From contig CAZTUH010000005.1 of NCBI GenBank assembly GCA_964616175.1, forward strand, positions 74,788 through 138,787: 64,000 nucleotides of DNA. Reading direction: 5' to 3'. Positions 1 through 9,111 of the stretch are shown piece after piece. The notes below the pieces were generated by a model that was not told the DNA's origin, did no database searches, and was given only the letters and a program-made list of their open reading frames with translations. This stretch comes from CAZTUH01 sp964616175. GTDB taxonomy: Bacteria; Pseudomonadota; Gammaproteobacteria; Burkholderiales; Burkholderiaceae_B. The position numbers and the translations under genes are program-made. How positions within the stretch are numbered: position 1 is the first letter of the stretch; every line of letters starts with the position of its first letter.

Positions 1-1788
1 ATTTCATCTGTATTGCCAAACTCTCTTCGGAGCAGATCTCTTTATGAAAAAAATCCAGATTTTTTTAAAAAACACTTAAACTTTTTTGAAAAAAAGAAAC
101 AGACAATTGAGAATACTTTGCAAATTATAAAATTACCTGATTCTTTTTCATTGACATTCGAGCAAAAAACAGCAATTAAAATTATTAACTCATTAAAAAA
201 TCCTAGAACCATATTGTTATATGGAGTAACAGGAAGTGGTAAAACAGAGGTTTATTTGCAAATTATTCAAGATGTTCTGATTTTAGGGTTTCAAGTGCTA
301 ATCATGGTTCCTGAGATTAACTTAACTCCTCAGTTAGAACAGCAGCTACGAGATAGGCTTGAAGTATTTGGTTCTGATTCTGTTGCTGTTATGCATAGTG
401 GACTAACTAATACTCAAAGAGCGAAAAATTGGGCTAAAATACAACTAGGAGTAGCTCGCATTGCACTTGGCACTCGTTTATCTGTTTTCTTGCCATTTCA
501 AAATCTAGGACTGATTATTGTCGATGAGGAGCATGATGTTTCATATAAGCAATTTAATGGTTTTCACTATTCTGCTCGCGATCTAGCAGTTTGGAGAGCT
601 AGAGATCTTGGAATTTCGGTAATATTAGGTTCAGCTACTCCATCTCTTGAAAGCTGGTTCCATAGTGAAAGTGGTAAATATTTGCGCATTGAATTAAAAA
701 ATCGAGCAAAAGTCAAAGAATATCCAAAGATTCACCTTATTAATTCTAATTCAGAGAAAAAGGGTCCTATTTTATCAAAACAATTAATCGATGCTATGGA
801 AAATCGATTAAGACGAAAAGAACAATCATTGATTTTCTTAAACAGAAGGGGTTATGCACCAGTTTTATATTGTACATTTTGTTCTTGGATTAGTAATTGT
901 CCAAGATGTACAGTTTTTACTGTTCTACATAAATCTCAAGTTCAATCTGATGATACTTTAAATTGTCATCAGTGTGGATATGAAAGTTCAATAATTAGCA
1001 TTTGCCCAAATTGTGGAAATCAAAATTTGAAGCCTTTAGGATATGGAACTCAACGCATTGCAGAACATATTAGAAAATTATTTCCAGAGGCAAGGATAGT
1101 TCGAATTGATGCAGATAATACTCAAAGAAAAAAAAGTGCGTCAGACTTGTTTAAGTCAATACACTCTGGAAAAGTAGATATATTAGTTGGAACTCAAATG
1201 GTTTCTAAAGGCCATGATTTCAGAAATCTAACTTTAATAGGAATTTTAAATGCGGATTCTCTCTTGTTCACGCAAGATTTCCGAGGTCCAGAGAAATTAT
1301 TCTCTCAATTAATGCAAGTAATTGGAAGAGCAGGACGTCATATTGAAAATAGCGATGTTTTTATTGAAACAGAACATCCTGAAAACATAGTCTATCAATC
1401 TTTACTATTACAAGACTATGAAAAATTTGCTTGCAATACTTTGTATGATCGGAAAATAACTTGTTTGCCTCCATATACATATCAAGCTTTACTGACGGCA
1501 ACATCTAGAAATCTTTCAGAAGCAATTGCTTTTTTACAAAAAGCAAAAGAGTTGCTAAAAGAAGATTGTTGGTTGAGATTTCATTTTTTGCCCAAGATCA
1601 TGCTACACGATCCTGTTCCTCTCCGGATCATGCGCATAGCAAATATTGAACGGGCTCAGATTTTGATTGAAAGCAGATCTCGTCCATATTTGCAAGAATT
1701 TTTACAAATATGGAAAAAAGAACTTAAAAGTATCATTACAAATAATGATATTCGCTGGAAAATTGAAATTGATCCGTTAGAAATCTGA
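1..1788 (+). CDS. priA: Primosomal protein N' (PriA helicase), 5' end outside window
   Basis: Superfamily 2 DNA helicase that reloads the replisome at stalled forks. The reading frame is open to the first base, so the N-terminal DNA-binding domain (roughly the first 130 residues of a ~730-residue family) lies upstream of the window. Visible are a Walker A motif (GVTGSGKTEVY, about residue 75 of the fragment), the Walker B box DEEHD, eight cysteines in CxxC-type pairs typical of the PriA zinc-binding insert (LYCTFC, NCPRC, CHQCG, CPNCG), and the helicase motifs VGTQMVSKGHDF and QVIGRAGR. The stop codon at 1786-1788 is followed by a short convergent spacer and the NAD(P)HX dehydratase gene. Function is certain; only the start is missing. 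Confidence 0.96.
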   Translation: MSSVLPNSLRSRSLYEKNPDFFKKHLNFFEKKKQTIENTLQIIKLPDSFSLTFEQKTAIKIINSLKNPRTILLYGVTGSGKTEVYLQIIQDVLILGFQVLIMVPEINLTPQLEQQLRDRLEVFGSDSVAVMHSGLTNTQRAKNWAKIQLGVARIALGTRLSVFLPFQNLGLIIVDEEHDVSYKQFNGFHYSARDLAVWRARDLGISVILGSATPSLESWFHSESGKYLRIELKNRAKVKEYPKIHLINSNSEKKGPILSKQLIDAMENRLRRKEQSLIFLNRRGYAPVLYCTFCSWISNCPRCTVFTVLHKSQVQSDDTLNCHQCGYESSIISICPNCGNQNLKPLGYGTQRIAEHIRKLFPEARIVRIDADNTQRKKSASDLFKSIHSGKVDILVGTQMVSKGHDFRNLTLIGILNADSLLFTQDFRGPEKLFSQLMQVIGRAGRHIENSDVFIETEHPENIVYQSLLLQDYEKFACNTLYDRKITCLPPYTYQALLTATSRNLSEAIAFLQKAKELLKEDCWLRFHFLPKIMLHDPVPLRIMRIANIERAQILIESRSRPYLQEFLQIWKKELKSIITNNDIRWKIEIDPLEI

Positions 1789-1852
1789 ATCGAGAAATTT
1801 GAATAAATGGCTATTGGTTTATTAATTAATGAACTGAAATAAGCAATTCATA

Positions 1853-2707
1853 TTAATCTTTCCAAGTGTTCCTGATTTTTCTTATGGAATCTGCTAATTC
1901 TCCAGCAGTTAAACCAATAGGGCCAATATTTTCTTCAGAAAGTCTATCAGCAGCAGTTCCATGTAACCAAACCGCACCTGGAACTGCTTCATTTAATCCA
2001 AGATTTTGAGCAAGTAAACTTCCAATAATTCCAGATAAAACATCTCCAGATCCAGCTGTTGCTAGACCTACATTCCCAGTGTTATTACAATAAATAAATT
2101 CATCAGGCCGACAAACAAGAGTTCTTTCTCCCTTAAGGATAATCCAGGTTTTGTAATTTTTGCAAAGAGCAAGAGCTGATTTTTCTCTATTCGCTTCAAT
2201 TTCTTCAATAGAAACATTAAGTAATCGAGCTGCTTCTGCAACATGCGGAGTTAGAACAATGGAATTACAATCATTTCTAGATGGATCTAGAGAAACTCGG
2301 CCTTGAGCAATCAAATTGAGGGCATCTGCATCTAAAACTAGTGAAGACTTGCCAAGTCTGTGTTCCATTAAATATTTTAATAAAGTCTGTGCTAAATAAT
2401 CTTGACCTAAGCCACATCCTACGACCCAAGTTTTTATAGATAAATCAGATAATAACCAATGCTTTGCATGTGCTACCATCAATTCTGGTTGCAGAAAATC
2501 AAAATTTATGGGACATGGATTTTGTGTAAACCCAACTAAAACTTTCCCAGTTCCAGATTTTAGTGCAGCACGTGCTGCTAATAATGGTGCTCCAACCATT
2601 CCAGTATTTCCACCAAGAATGCACAAGGTACCAAAGCTCCCCTTATGTGAAGATGCAGGTCGTTTTCTAAACAATCTTGGGAAAATTTTTGGGCTAATAT
2701 ATTGCAA
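1853..2707 (-). CDS. nnrD: ADP/ATP-dependent (S)-NAD(P)H-hydrate dehydratase
   Basis: Repairs hydrated, inactive NADHX/NADPHX using a nucleotide as phosphate donor. The 284 residues match the ribokinase-like YjeF C-terminal domain: GSFGTLCILGGNTGMVGA near the N-terminus, DADALN in the middle, LTPHVAEAARLL, and the anion-hole region ATAGSGDVLSGIIG near residue 220. The N-terminal epimerase domain, fused in the ~515-residue E. coli Nnr, is absent, so epimerisation would need another protein or proceed spontaneously. The start appears to be TTG at 2705-2707, with an AGGA about ten bases upstream. It is convergent with priA. Confidence 0.9.
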   Translation of the reverse strand: MQYISPKIFPRLFRKRPASSHKGSFGTLCILGGNTGMVGAPLLAARAALKSGTGKVLVGFTQNPCPINFDFLQPELMVAHAKHWLLSDLSIKTWVVGCGLGQDYLAQTLLKYLMEHRLGKSSLVLDADALNLIAQGRVSLDPSRNDCNSIVLTPHVAEAARLLNVSIEEIEANREKSALALCKNYKTWIILKGERTLVCRPDEFIYCNNTGNVGLATAGSGDVLSGIIGSLLAQNLGLNEAVPGAVWLHGTAADRLSEENIGPIGLTAGELADSIRKIRNTWKD

Positions 2708-2815
2708 ATTTTAAAATCCTAAATCTTGTTAAAACTTTTTTCGATCAATGAAAAACTTCTTCCAGGCATCTGAATTTTTTCTGTCATTAAAAAACTATAA
2801 AGAATTCAATTGTTG

Positions 2816-3340
2816 TTATGAAGGTTCTTCTGGTTCTTCAAATTTACCTCCAGCACTGTTCGCCATATATACAACAGCTCTTGCTACTTCGTAATCACTA
2901 AGATTCAGGCTTCCTCCTTTAGGAGGCATTGCTCCTTTGCCTTCTATAGCTATTTTTAAAGCTATTTCATAACCAGCTTGAATAATTCCAGCCCAGGCAG
3001 AGTTATCTCCAAGTTTTGGAGCACCAGCAATGCCTGATAAATGACAGGCTGCACAGACATTTGAAAAAATCTGTTCACCAGTTTTGTATGTTTTTTGGGA
3101 AGCAATAGGATCTTGAAATTTAAAATGAGCAACAGGAGAAATTCGTGATTTTATAGATTCTTCCGATAAGACATCAGATCCAACTCCAGTTTTATTCCAG
3201 GAAGTTGCAAAATTCACAATCATAATAATGGAGATTATAGGAACCACAAATGCTAGTAGCAGAACAATAAAGAATTGCTTTATGCTGATGGGTAGGATAT
3301 TTCCAATCTTATTATGTGCCAATTCGTCGCTCCGAATCAA
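2816..3340 (-). CDS. Membrane-anchored c-type cytochrome (cytochrome c5 family)
   Basis: Single-haem electron carrier of the respiratory chain, probably anchored in the inner membrane facing the periplasm. An N-terminal hydrophobic helix (about residues 20-46) is followed by a linker and a class I cytochrome domain. The haem-attachment motif is CAACH (about residue 95) and the likely distal Met ligand lies in GAMPPKGG, the arrangement of cytochrome c5/CycM-type proteins. The end is Glu/Pro-rich. The start is uncertain: the frame opens with TTG at 3338-3340, no good ribosome-binding site is visible, and the next in-frame Met lies within the membrane helix. It is divergent from tRNA-Arg and has no operon partner. 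Confidence 0.88.
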   Translation of the reverse strand: MIRSDELAHNKIGNILPISIKQFFIVLLLAFVVPIISIIMIVNFATSWNKTGVGSDVLSEESIKSRISPVAHFKFQDPIASQKTYKTGEQIFSNVCAACHLSGIAGAPKLGDNSAWAGIIQAGYEIALKIAIEGKGAMPPKGGSLNLSDYEVARAVVYMANSAGGKFEEPEEPS

Positions 3341-3549
3341 AGATTTTATTTTTGATTTGAAAATTCTTTAAAATTTTTATAAAAAATTTGAATAATTTTA
3401 ATTAACCTAATAGATCAAGTATTATATACCTTTCCATAAAGATATTTATATTGCATATTTAGATCAATTTTACTTTTTAAGTTATTTGTGTCAGAGTCCG
3501 GTTTTCTAAGTAAAAATAATTTGTATCCAGAGTTTAGAAAAAGTTTCTA

Positions 3550-3621
3550 GCGCCTGTAGTTCAATGGAGAGAATAAGAGTTTCCGAAGCTCTTGATATAG
3601 GTTCAATTCCTATCAGGCGCA
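3550..3621 (+). tRNA. tRNA-Arg (anticodon CCG)
   Basis: A cloverleaf can be drawn: acceptor GCGCCTG pairs with CAGGCGC, the D stem is GTTC/GAAT, the anticodon stem AGAGT/GCTCT encloses loop TTCCGAA (anticodon CCG), and the T stem is ATAGG/CCTAT. The discriminator base is A and no CCA is encoded. It reads the CGG codon. Confidence 0.93.
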
Positions 3622-4022
3622 TAACAGTCTTTCTTAGACCATATAGAGATTTTTTTTCTATAGTTAATCTTTAATTGTTAAAACAATAAAAATTGACTTA
3701 ATTCGAACTAATTTTGAATTTTTTTATGAAATTTGACTTATCATTGGATATTTCTAGCCTGAGAAATTTTTTGTTTATATGATGAAACTTTGATTTCATT
3801 CTATGAATGATTTCTATAGAGTAGCATAAGGATTTAGATTTTTGATCTATTAGAGAGAATAGGAGCATAGTTTTATGAAGTTCTTTTCTAAATTTGAAGA
3901 GGTTTCCAATTTCTAATTAGCTGAAAGCTTATGAAATAATTTACGGGTTTATATAAAAAATTGCTAGGTGTCTCATATATTAAATATATTGTTTCACCCA
4001 AGTTGTTTTGGAGCGTTATATA
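3622..4022. other. Gene-free AT-rich spacer
   Basis: Between tRNA-Arg and the lipoprotein gene. I see no supportable gene, no clear RNA fold and no recognisable gene remnant; only short AT-rich inverted repeats such as TATAG/CTATA around 3638-3662. Confidence 0.6.
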
Positions 4023-4556
4023 ATGATTTCAAAGCTTCGTAGATTTTCATTCGGATTGTTTATTCTTCTTATATTAGTAATTACATTGGCTGGTTGCTTA
4101 TCCAAATATAAGTGGCGTGAAGTTCTGCTAGCCGATGGACATGTATATGCTAGTTTCCCAGATCGAGTAATAACGAAATCTTATCCAGTGACTTTATGTG
4201 GATATGAATTAAATTTTTCTCGAAGTGCAACTGAGATATTGGGCAACCTATTTACAATAGGTTATGCTCCGTTGTCACCTGAGTTATTGCAAGATCATAT
4301 AGCCCGACTCGAATTGGGACGGGCTTTAATGAGAAACTTGTACAGTAATTTACAAGTGATTCCTCCAGACTATTTTGAAGATTATGGACAGGATATAAAA
4401 ATATATGGAAAACCAGGAAAGGACCAAAATTGGTTGATGGCAAGAATCTGGGTAACAGATACGATTCTGATCGAAGCTGTTGCATCAGGAAACACAAAAA
4501 ATCTTTCTTTAGGTCAGGCAGAGAGATTTTTGCATTCAGTTATGGTTAAACGGTAA
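4023..4556 (+). CDS. Predicted lipoprotein of unknown function
   Basis: About 177 residues. The N-terminus is a classic lipoprotein signal: positive residues (KLRR), a hydrophobic stretch and lipobox LAGC at about residues 22-25, so the mature protein should be lipid-anchored at Cys. The remaining ~150 residues are soluble; I do not recognise a named domain. The start is set at the ATG at 4023 because a GGAG lies eight bases upstream; an in-frame TTG at 4008 is less likely. It precedes metX by about 60 bases and may share its transcript. I infer only that it is an envelope protein kept in a reduced genome. Confidence 0.75.
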   Translation: MISKLRRFSFGLFILLILVITLAGCLSKYKWREVLLADGHVYASFPDRVITKSYPVTLCGYELNFSRSATEILGNLFTIGYAPLSPELLQDHIARLELGRALMRNLYSNLQVIPPDYFEDYGQDIKIYGKPGKDQNWLMARIWVTDTILIEAVASGNTKNLSLGQAERFLHSVMVKR

Positions 4557-4617
4557 CTTCTTATGACTAAATTGATATAAAGTCGATGCTTTTTTAAATA
4601 AAACATTTAAATAAAAA

Positions 4618-5778
4618 TTGCTCGTGCATGATTCTGTTGGGATCGTATCCCCTATCAAGATTCGTTTTGATGAAAAACTTAAGCTTGCTAATGGTCAAGC
4701 ATTGAAAAACTATGAACTTGCTGTTGAAACTTATGGAGTTTTAAACAATGATCATAGTAATGCAGTTTTGATCTGCCATGCTCTTAATGGATCACATCAT
4801 GTTGCTGGAATTTCAAGCAAAAATCTCAGGGATGTTGGTTGGTGGGATAATATGGTTGGCCCAGGGAAACCTATAGATACCAAGAAATTTTTTGTTTTAG
4901 GAATTAATAATTTAGGATCTTGTTTTGGATCAACTGGTCCAGCTAGCATAAACCCTGAAACTAGAGCTCCATGGGGATCTGATTTTCCTATATTAGCTAT
5001 TGAAGATTGGGTAAATGCTCAAGCTAGAGTAGCAGATTACTTTAAAATAGAAAGCTTTGCAGCTGTTATGGGTGGATCACTTGGAGGTATGCAATCCTTA
5101 AGCTGGGCTATTAATTGCCCAGAGAGGGTCAAAAATTGTATAGTAATTGCTAGTACAGCTCGTTTGTCAGCTCAAAATATTGCTTTTAATGAAGTTGCTA
5201 GACGAGCCATAATTAATGATCCTAATTTTCATGGAGGTAATTATTATGCAAGAAACACAAAGCCAGTTAATGGTTTATCAGTAGCTCGCATGATAGCTCA
5301 CATTACATATCTTTCTGATGCTGATATGGCAAAGAAATTTGGTCGAGCGGAATGTAAACCATCTGAAAGTGGATCATATCGTTATGATTATGAAATTGAA
5401 TTCGAAGTAGAATCATATTTGCGTTATCAAGCTAAGAAATTTACTCAGTATTTTGATGCAAATACTTATTTACTTATAACACGTGCTTTAGATTATTTTG
5501 ATCCTGCTCGATCAAAAGGAGGAGATCTAAGTGCTGCCTTATTGCCAGCAAAGTGCAATTTCCTTGTTATTTCATTTTTAACTGATTGGCGATTTCCTCC
5601 TGATCGGTCTCGTGAAATAGTACGTGCTTTATTAAAGAATGAGAATTCAATATCCTATGCTGAACTTAATGCTCCGCATGGACATGATGCATTTCTACTA
5701 AGTGATCCACGTTATCATACTCTTGTAAAAAGTTACTATGAACGAATTGCACAGGAATTATGTTTGGAGAGCATCTAG
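4618..5778 (+). CDS. metX: Homoserine O-acyltransferase (MetX)
   Basis: Acylates homoserine as the first committed step of methionine synthesis. It is an alpha/beta-hydrolase of about 386 residues. The nucleophile elbow is GGSLGG (about residue 150), the acid residue lies in DWRFPPDRS (about residue 325) and the catalytic His in HGHDAF (about residue 360). ALNGSHH is the oxyanion-side region. MetX homologues may use acetyl- or succinyl-CoA; the sequence alone does not settle which. No good ribosome-binding site marks the start; TTG at 4618 and GTG at 4624 are both possible. The 3' end overlaps the metW ribosome-binding site, the usual metX-metW pairing of Burkholderiales. Confidence 0.94.
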   Translation: MLVHDSVGIVSPIKIRFDEKLKLANGQALKNYELAVETYGVLNNDHSNAVLICHALNGSHHVAGISSKNLRDVGWWDNMVGPGKPIDTKKFFVLGINNLGSCFGSTGPASINPETRAPWGSDFPILAIEDWVNAQARVADYFKIESFAAVMGGSLGGMQSLSWAINCPERVKNCIVIASTARLSAQNIAFNEVARRAIINDPNFHGGNYYARNTKPVNGLSVARMIAHITYLSDADMAKKFGRAECKPSESGSYRYDYEIEFEVESYLRYQAKKFTQYFDANTYLLITRALDYFDPARSKGGDLSAALLPAKCNFLVISFLTDWRFPPDRSREIVRALLKNENSISYAELNAPHGHDAFLLSDPRYHTLVKSYYERIAQELCLESI

Positions 5779-5780
5779 CT

Positions 5781-6392
5781 ATGTTGGTTATAAAGAAGAA
5801 GTCTGGATCAAAGCTCCGTCTTGATTTCTCAAAAATAGCTAGTTGGATAAAAAGAAGTAGTCGTGTTCTAGATCTAGGTTGTGGAGATGGAACTTTGCTA
5901 GCATATTTGAGAGATACTTTAAATGTTAGAGGTATTGGGGTTGAATTAGATGATACCTGTGTTGTGAAATGTGTCGAACGTGGAATAAATGTCATTCAGC
6001 AAGATTTAGAAAATGGTCTTGCATTATTTGAAGATAAACAGTTTGATACTGTTGTATTGTCTCAGACTTTACAGTCCATGCACCACACTAAGCATATCTT
6101 GCTGGAGATGGCTAGAGTATCTAACGATGGTATCGTATCCTTTCCTAATTTTGGCTACTGGAGTCATGGACTTTCTGTTCTTTTAGGTAGGATGCCTGTA
6201 ACAAAACAAATTCCATATGCATGGTATAACTCTCCTAATATACATTTGTGCACTCTTAAGGATTTTGAAGATTTAGCACAATCAATTGGTTTAAAAATTT
6301 TAAAACGAGCTACATTTAATTCGAAGAAGGAATTGCTTCTTTTTCCTACTTGGCGAAGCACATTAGCTATTTACCATTTTAGTTCCTTCTAA
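5781..6392 (+). CDS. metW: Methionine biosynthesis protein MetW
   Basis: A small SAM-methyltransferase-fold protein encoded immediately after metX in many Proteobacteria and thought to act with MetX. Motif I is VLDLGCGDGTLLAYL (about residue 32), with VVLSQTLQ further on and FPNFGYW typical of the family. The ATG at 5781 is preferred over one at 5760: GGAGAG ends ten bases upstream, and family proteins begin just before an LRLDF-like segment. The ribosome-binding site lies inside the end of metX, so the two are translationally coupled. The length of 203 residues is normal. Confidence 0.93.
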   Translation: MLVIKKKSGSKLRLDFSKIASWIKRSSRVLDLGCGDGTLLAYLRDTLNVRGIGVELDDTCVVKCVERGINVIQQDLENGLALFEDKQFDTVVLSQTLQSMHHTKHILLEMARVSNDGIVSFPNFGYWSHGLSVLLGRMPVTKQIPYAWYNSPNIHLCTLKDFEDLAQSIGLKILKRATFNSKKELLLFPTWRSTLAIYHFSSF

Positions 6393-6444
6393 GTATTTTT
6401 CGTAAAGTTAGTTTTCTTTTTTTTAGAAATTATAAGTTTGATGC

Positions 6445-7650
6445 TTAAACTTGAATTCGTTTGCAACGAATTGTTGTTGGCAATTCTTGCAATTTTTCAA
6501 AAATGCTATCTTTAACAAATCCATCTACATCAGTAATAGCATATCCTATCTGGCCTTTTGTTTGTAAATGTTGACTAACAATATTTAACCTACTTTTTGC
6601 CAATAAACTTGCTAAAGATCCAAGAGATCCAGGAGTATTCAAATGTATATGTAGTATCCTAGTGCGTCCAGATAGTTTTGAGAAGGCAATTTCTGGGAAA
6701 TTGACAGCGCTTTTTGTTGCACCTGTTTTAAGAAAACGAACTAGTTTTTCTGCAACTTCGTTTCCAATATTTTGCTGTGATTCTTCGGTGCTTCCTGCAA
6801 TATGTGGAGTTAAAATTACATTTGGAAGTTCCATTAATGGACTGCTTAAAGTTTCACCAGGATTTTTAGGTTCACATGGGAATACGTCTAAGGCAGCTCC
6901 TCCCATATGTCCATTTTTTAGCAATCTATATAATGCTTCTACATCTACAACATCTCCTCTGGAAGCATTTATTAGTATTGCTCCTTGTTTCATCAGCAAA
7001 AGATTTTCTTGGTTTATTAAATTAGAGGTTGTTTTTCCACCTGGAACATGTAAAGTAACCACATCAGAATTTTCTAATAATTCTTTCATTGAGCAAACCG
7101 GTTTAGCATTTCCAAGTGGAAGTTTATTTTCAATATCATAATAAATAACACGCATTCCAAGACTTTCAGAAAGCACGCTAACTTGGGAACCAATATTTCC
7201 ATAACCGATAATTCCAAGAGTTTTTCCACGAATTTCAAAAGCCCCTGTTGCAGACTTTTCCCAATAACCTTGGTGAACTTGATAATTTTTTTCTGGAATC
7301 TTGCGTAGCAAGAGGATTGCTTCTCCTAAAGTTAGTTCCGCTACTGATCGAGTATTAGAAAAAGGAGCATTGAATATTGGAATTCCTTGCAACATAGCTT
7401 CTTCAAGATCAACTTGGTTCGTGCCGATACAGAAGCATCCTAAAGCTTGCAATTTATTCGCATTTTTAATGATCTCGGAGCTAATCTGTGTTCTTGAACG
7501 AATTCCAAGTACATCAGCTTTTTTTAAAATTAGTTTTAAGTCTTCCGAGGATAAAGTCCCTGGGTAGCTAGTTATATTTGCATAGCCAGATTTCTTAAAA
7601 ATATCATGAGCAAGCGGGTGTATGTTTTCGAGTAATACAATCTCTGTCAT
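6445..7650 (-). CDS. serA: D-3-phosphoglycerate dehydrogenase
   Basis: Oxidises 3-phosphoglycerate with NAD, the entry to serine and, through glyA in this window, glycine and one-carbon units. It has 401 residues, like the short E. coli type. The Rossmann motif is GIIGYGNIGSQ (about residue 150); active-site segments are LHVPGGKTT, NASRGDVVD and LTPHIAGSTEES; and the C-terminal ACT domain starts near RILHIHLNTPGSLGSL, suggesting serine feedback control as in the family. The ATG at 7650 has AGGA six bases upstream and fits the family start better than an ATG 21 bases earlier. It is convergent with metW. Confidence 0.95.
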   Translation of the reverse strand: MTEIVLLENIHPLAHDIFKKSGYANITSYPGTLSSEDLKLILKKADVLGIRSRTQISSEIIKNANKLQALGCFCIGTNQVDLEEAMLQGIPIFNAPFSNTRSVAELTLGEAILLLRKIPEKNYQVHQGYWEKSATGAFEIRGKTLGIIGYGNIGSQVSVLSESLGMRVIYYDIENKLPLGNAKPVCSMKELLENSDVVTLHVPGGKTTSNLINQENLLLMKQGAILINASRGDVVDVEALYRLLKNGHMGGAALDVFPCEPKNPGETLSSPLMELPNVILTPHIAGSTEESQQNIGNEVAEKLVRFLKTGATKSAVNFPEIAFSKLSGRTRILHIHLNTPGSLGSLASLLAKSRLNIVSQHLQTKGQIGYAITDVDGFVKDSIFEKLQELPTTIRCKRIQV

Positions 7651-7989
7651 AAAAATCCTATGATTAGTCATTCTAACAGTTCAATGTTATTCTATTTCTT
7701 ATAAAAATTAAAATTCAAAATTTTCTCTTCTGAATTTTTCATTGAACTTTTTTTGTGTTTTTAAATCCGAAAATGGACCAGGTTTATCAATCTTGAGTTT
7801 TTCATGAATAGGATATCCAGTCAAACTGCTAATGAATATGCTTAACCCTCAAAATTTTAAGATCAGGAAAGAAAGGATATTTCATGCTAACTAGATTTTG
7901 GTAAATTTAGCTGATTTTGATTTCAATAAATAACAAACATTCGGATCTTATTCATAAAAAAGATATAATCATATCTAACAACAAATTGG
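7651..7989. other. Divergent spacer between serA and ubiE
   Basis: No gene seen. Near the ubiE end there is a TATAAT at 7964-7969 lying inside the dyad AGATAT-aatc-ATATCT (7961-7976). It could be a -10 element, but the matching -35 region is poor, so only a weak ubiE promoter is suggested. Confidence 0.4.
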
Positions 7990-8772
7990 ATGGCTAAATT
8001 GGATTTAAAAAATTCTAAAAAAATATATACCGAAAATGAATTAGATGACTATTTTGGATATCAGAATGTTTCTAAATCAGAAAAGTCCAAAAAAGTTTTA
8101 AAAGTATTTGAATCTGTTGCTTGGCGTTATGATCTCATGAATGACTTAATGTCATTCGGATTACATCGTATTTGGAAAAATTTTTTGGTCTATCGAATTC
8201 AAGTAAGACCTGGAATGAAAGTTCTAGATGTTGCTGGAGGCACAGGAGATCTAGCTATTGCTTTTGCAAAAATAATAAGATCAACTGGGGAAGTTTGGTT
8301 AACTGATATAAGTGCATCAATGTTGCATATTGCTCGGGATCGTTTGATTAACTCAGGCATGATAATTCCAACCATTCTTTGTGATGCTGAATCTTTGCCT
8401 TTTCCTGAAAAATATTTTGATAGGATCAGTCTTAGTTTTGGATTGAGAAACATAACTAACAAAGATCGGGCTTTGAAAGAAATCGTTAGGATTTTAAAAA
8501 TTGGTGGAAAATTTACAATCCTGGAATTTTCAAAAACAAATAAATGTTTAAAATCAATTTATGATAGGTATTCTTTTTATATTATTCCTTGGTTAGGAGA
8601 AAAAATTGCCAAAGATAAATATAGCTACCGTTATTTGGTTGAATCTATAAGAATGCATCCGGATCAAGATACTCTGGCAAAAATGATGCTCGATGTTGGT
8701 CTAAATAGGGTAAGATATTTCAATATGACTGGAGGTATTGTGGCTTTACATGAGGGTTTTAAGATTTCTTGA
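7990..8772 (+). CDS. ubiE: Ubiquinone/menaquinone C-methyltransferase UbiE
   Basis: SAM-dependent C-methylation of the benzoquinol ring in ubiquinone synthesis. It has 260 residues with the family start region FESVAWRYDLMNDLMSFGLHR. Motif I is VLDVAGGTGDLAIAF (about residue 80), followed by TDISASML, and the UbiE/COQ5 signature is SFGLRNITNKDRAL (about residue 155). The C-terminus GGIVALHEGFK matches the family. It heads a ubiE-ubiJ-ubiB cluster; a 339-base gap to ubiJ sits where some relatives carry another gene. Confidence 0.96.
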   Translation: MAKLDLKNSKKIYTENELDDYFGYQNVSKSEKSKKVLKVFESVAWRYDLMNDLMSFGLHRIWKNFLVYRIQVRPGMKVLDVAGGTGDLAIAFAKIIRSTGEVWLTDISASMLHIARDRLINSGMIIPTILCDAESLPFPEKYFDRISLSFGLRNITNKDRALKEIVRILKIGGKFTILEFSKTNKCLKSIYDRYSFYIIPWLGEKIAKDKYSYRYLVESIRMHPDQDTLAKMMLDVGLNRVRYFNMTGGIVALHEGFKIS

Positions 8773-9111
8773 GATGTTATGTGAGCCAATAAAAAAATTA
8801 TTAGGAAAAATGAATAAATTTCTAAGAAATCTGCTCATTTTTTTTAATCAATGAAATTGAAAATTAGCTGCTTTAAAGAAACACTTGTAGAATGTGTTCG
8901 TTACATAATTCAGCAAGGTTAATTCTTGTAAAATTATTAATGATTTTCATAGGATTGAATCTCTTATTGCAAATTTGATTAATATAAAAGATAAATTTTT
9001 TAGATTTTTTTCTTTCGAGGTTAAAGTAAATTTTCTAGAAAAAGTCGAAAGAATAAAATTTAGTCAACTATGTAATCAGAAATTCTTAACAATTGAATCT
9101 TGATCTATCAA
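8773..9111. other. Gene-free spacer between ubiE and ubiJ
   Basis: No open frame or RNA recognised. From memory, some Burkholderiales carry a Tim44-domain gene between ubiE and the SCP2-domain gene; if so, this gap would mark its loss. No remnant was recognised by eye. Confidence 0.4.

Noticed and set aside
8199..8462. Frames opposite to known genes (for example on the minus strand within ubiE)
   Set aside because: They are shadows of the real coding sequence and show no independent family features.
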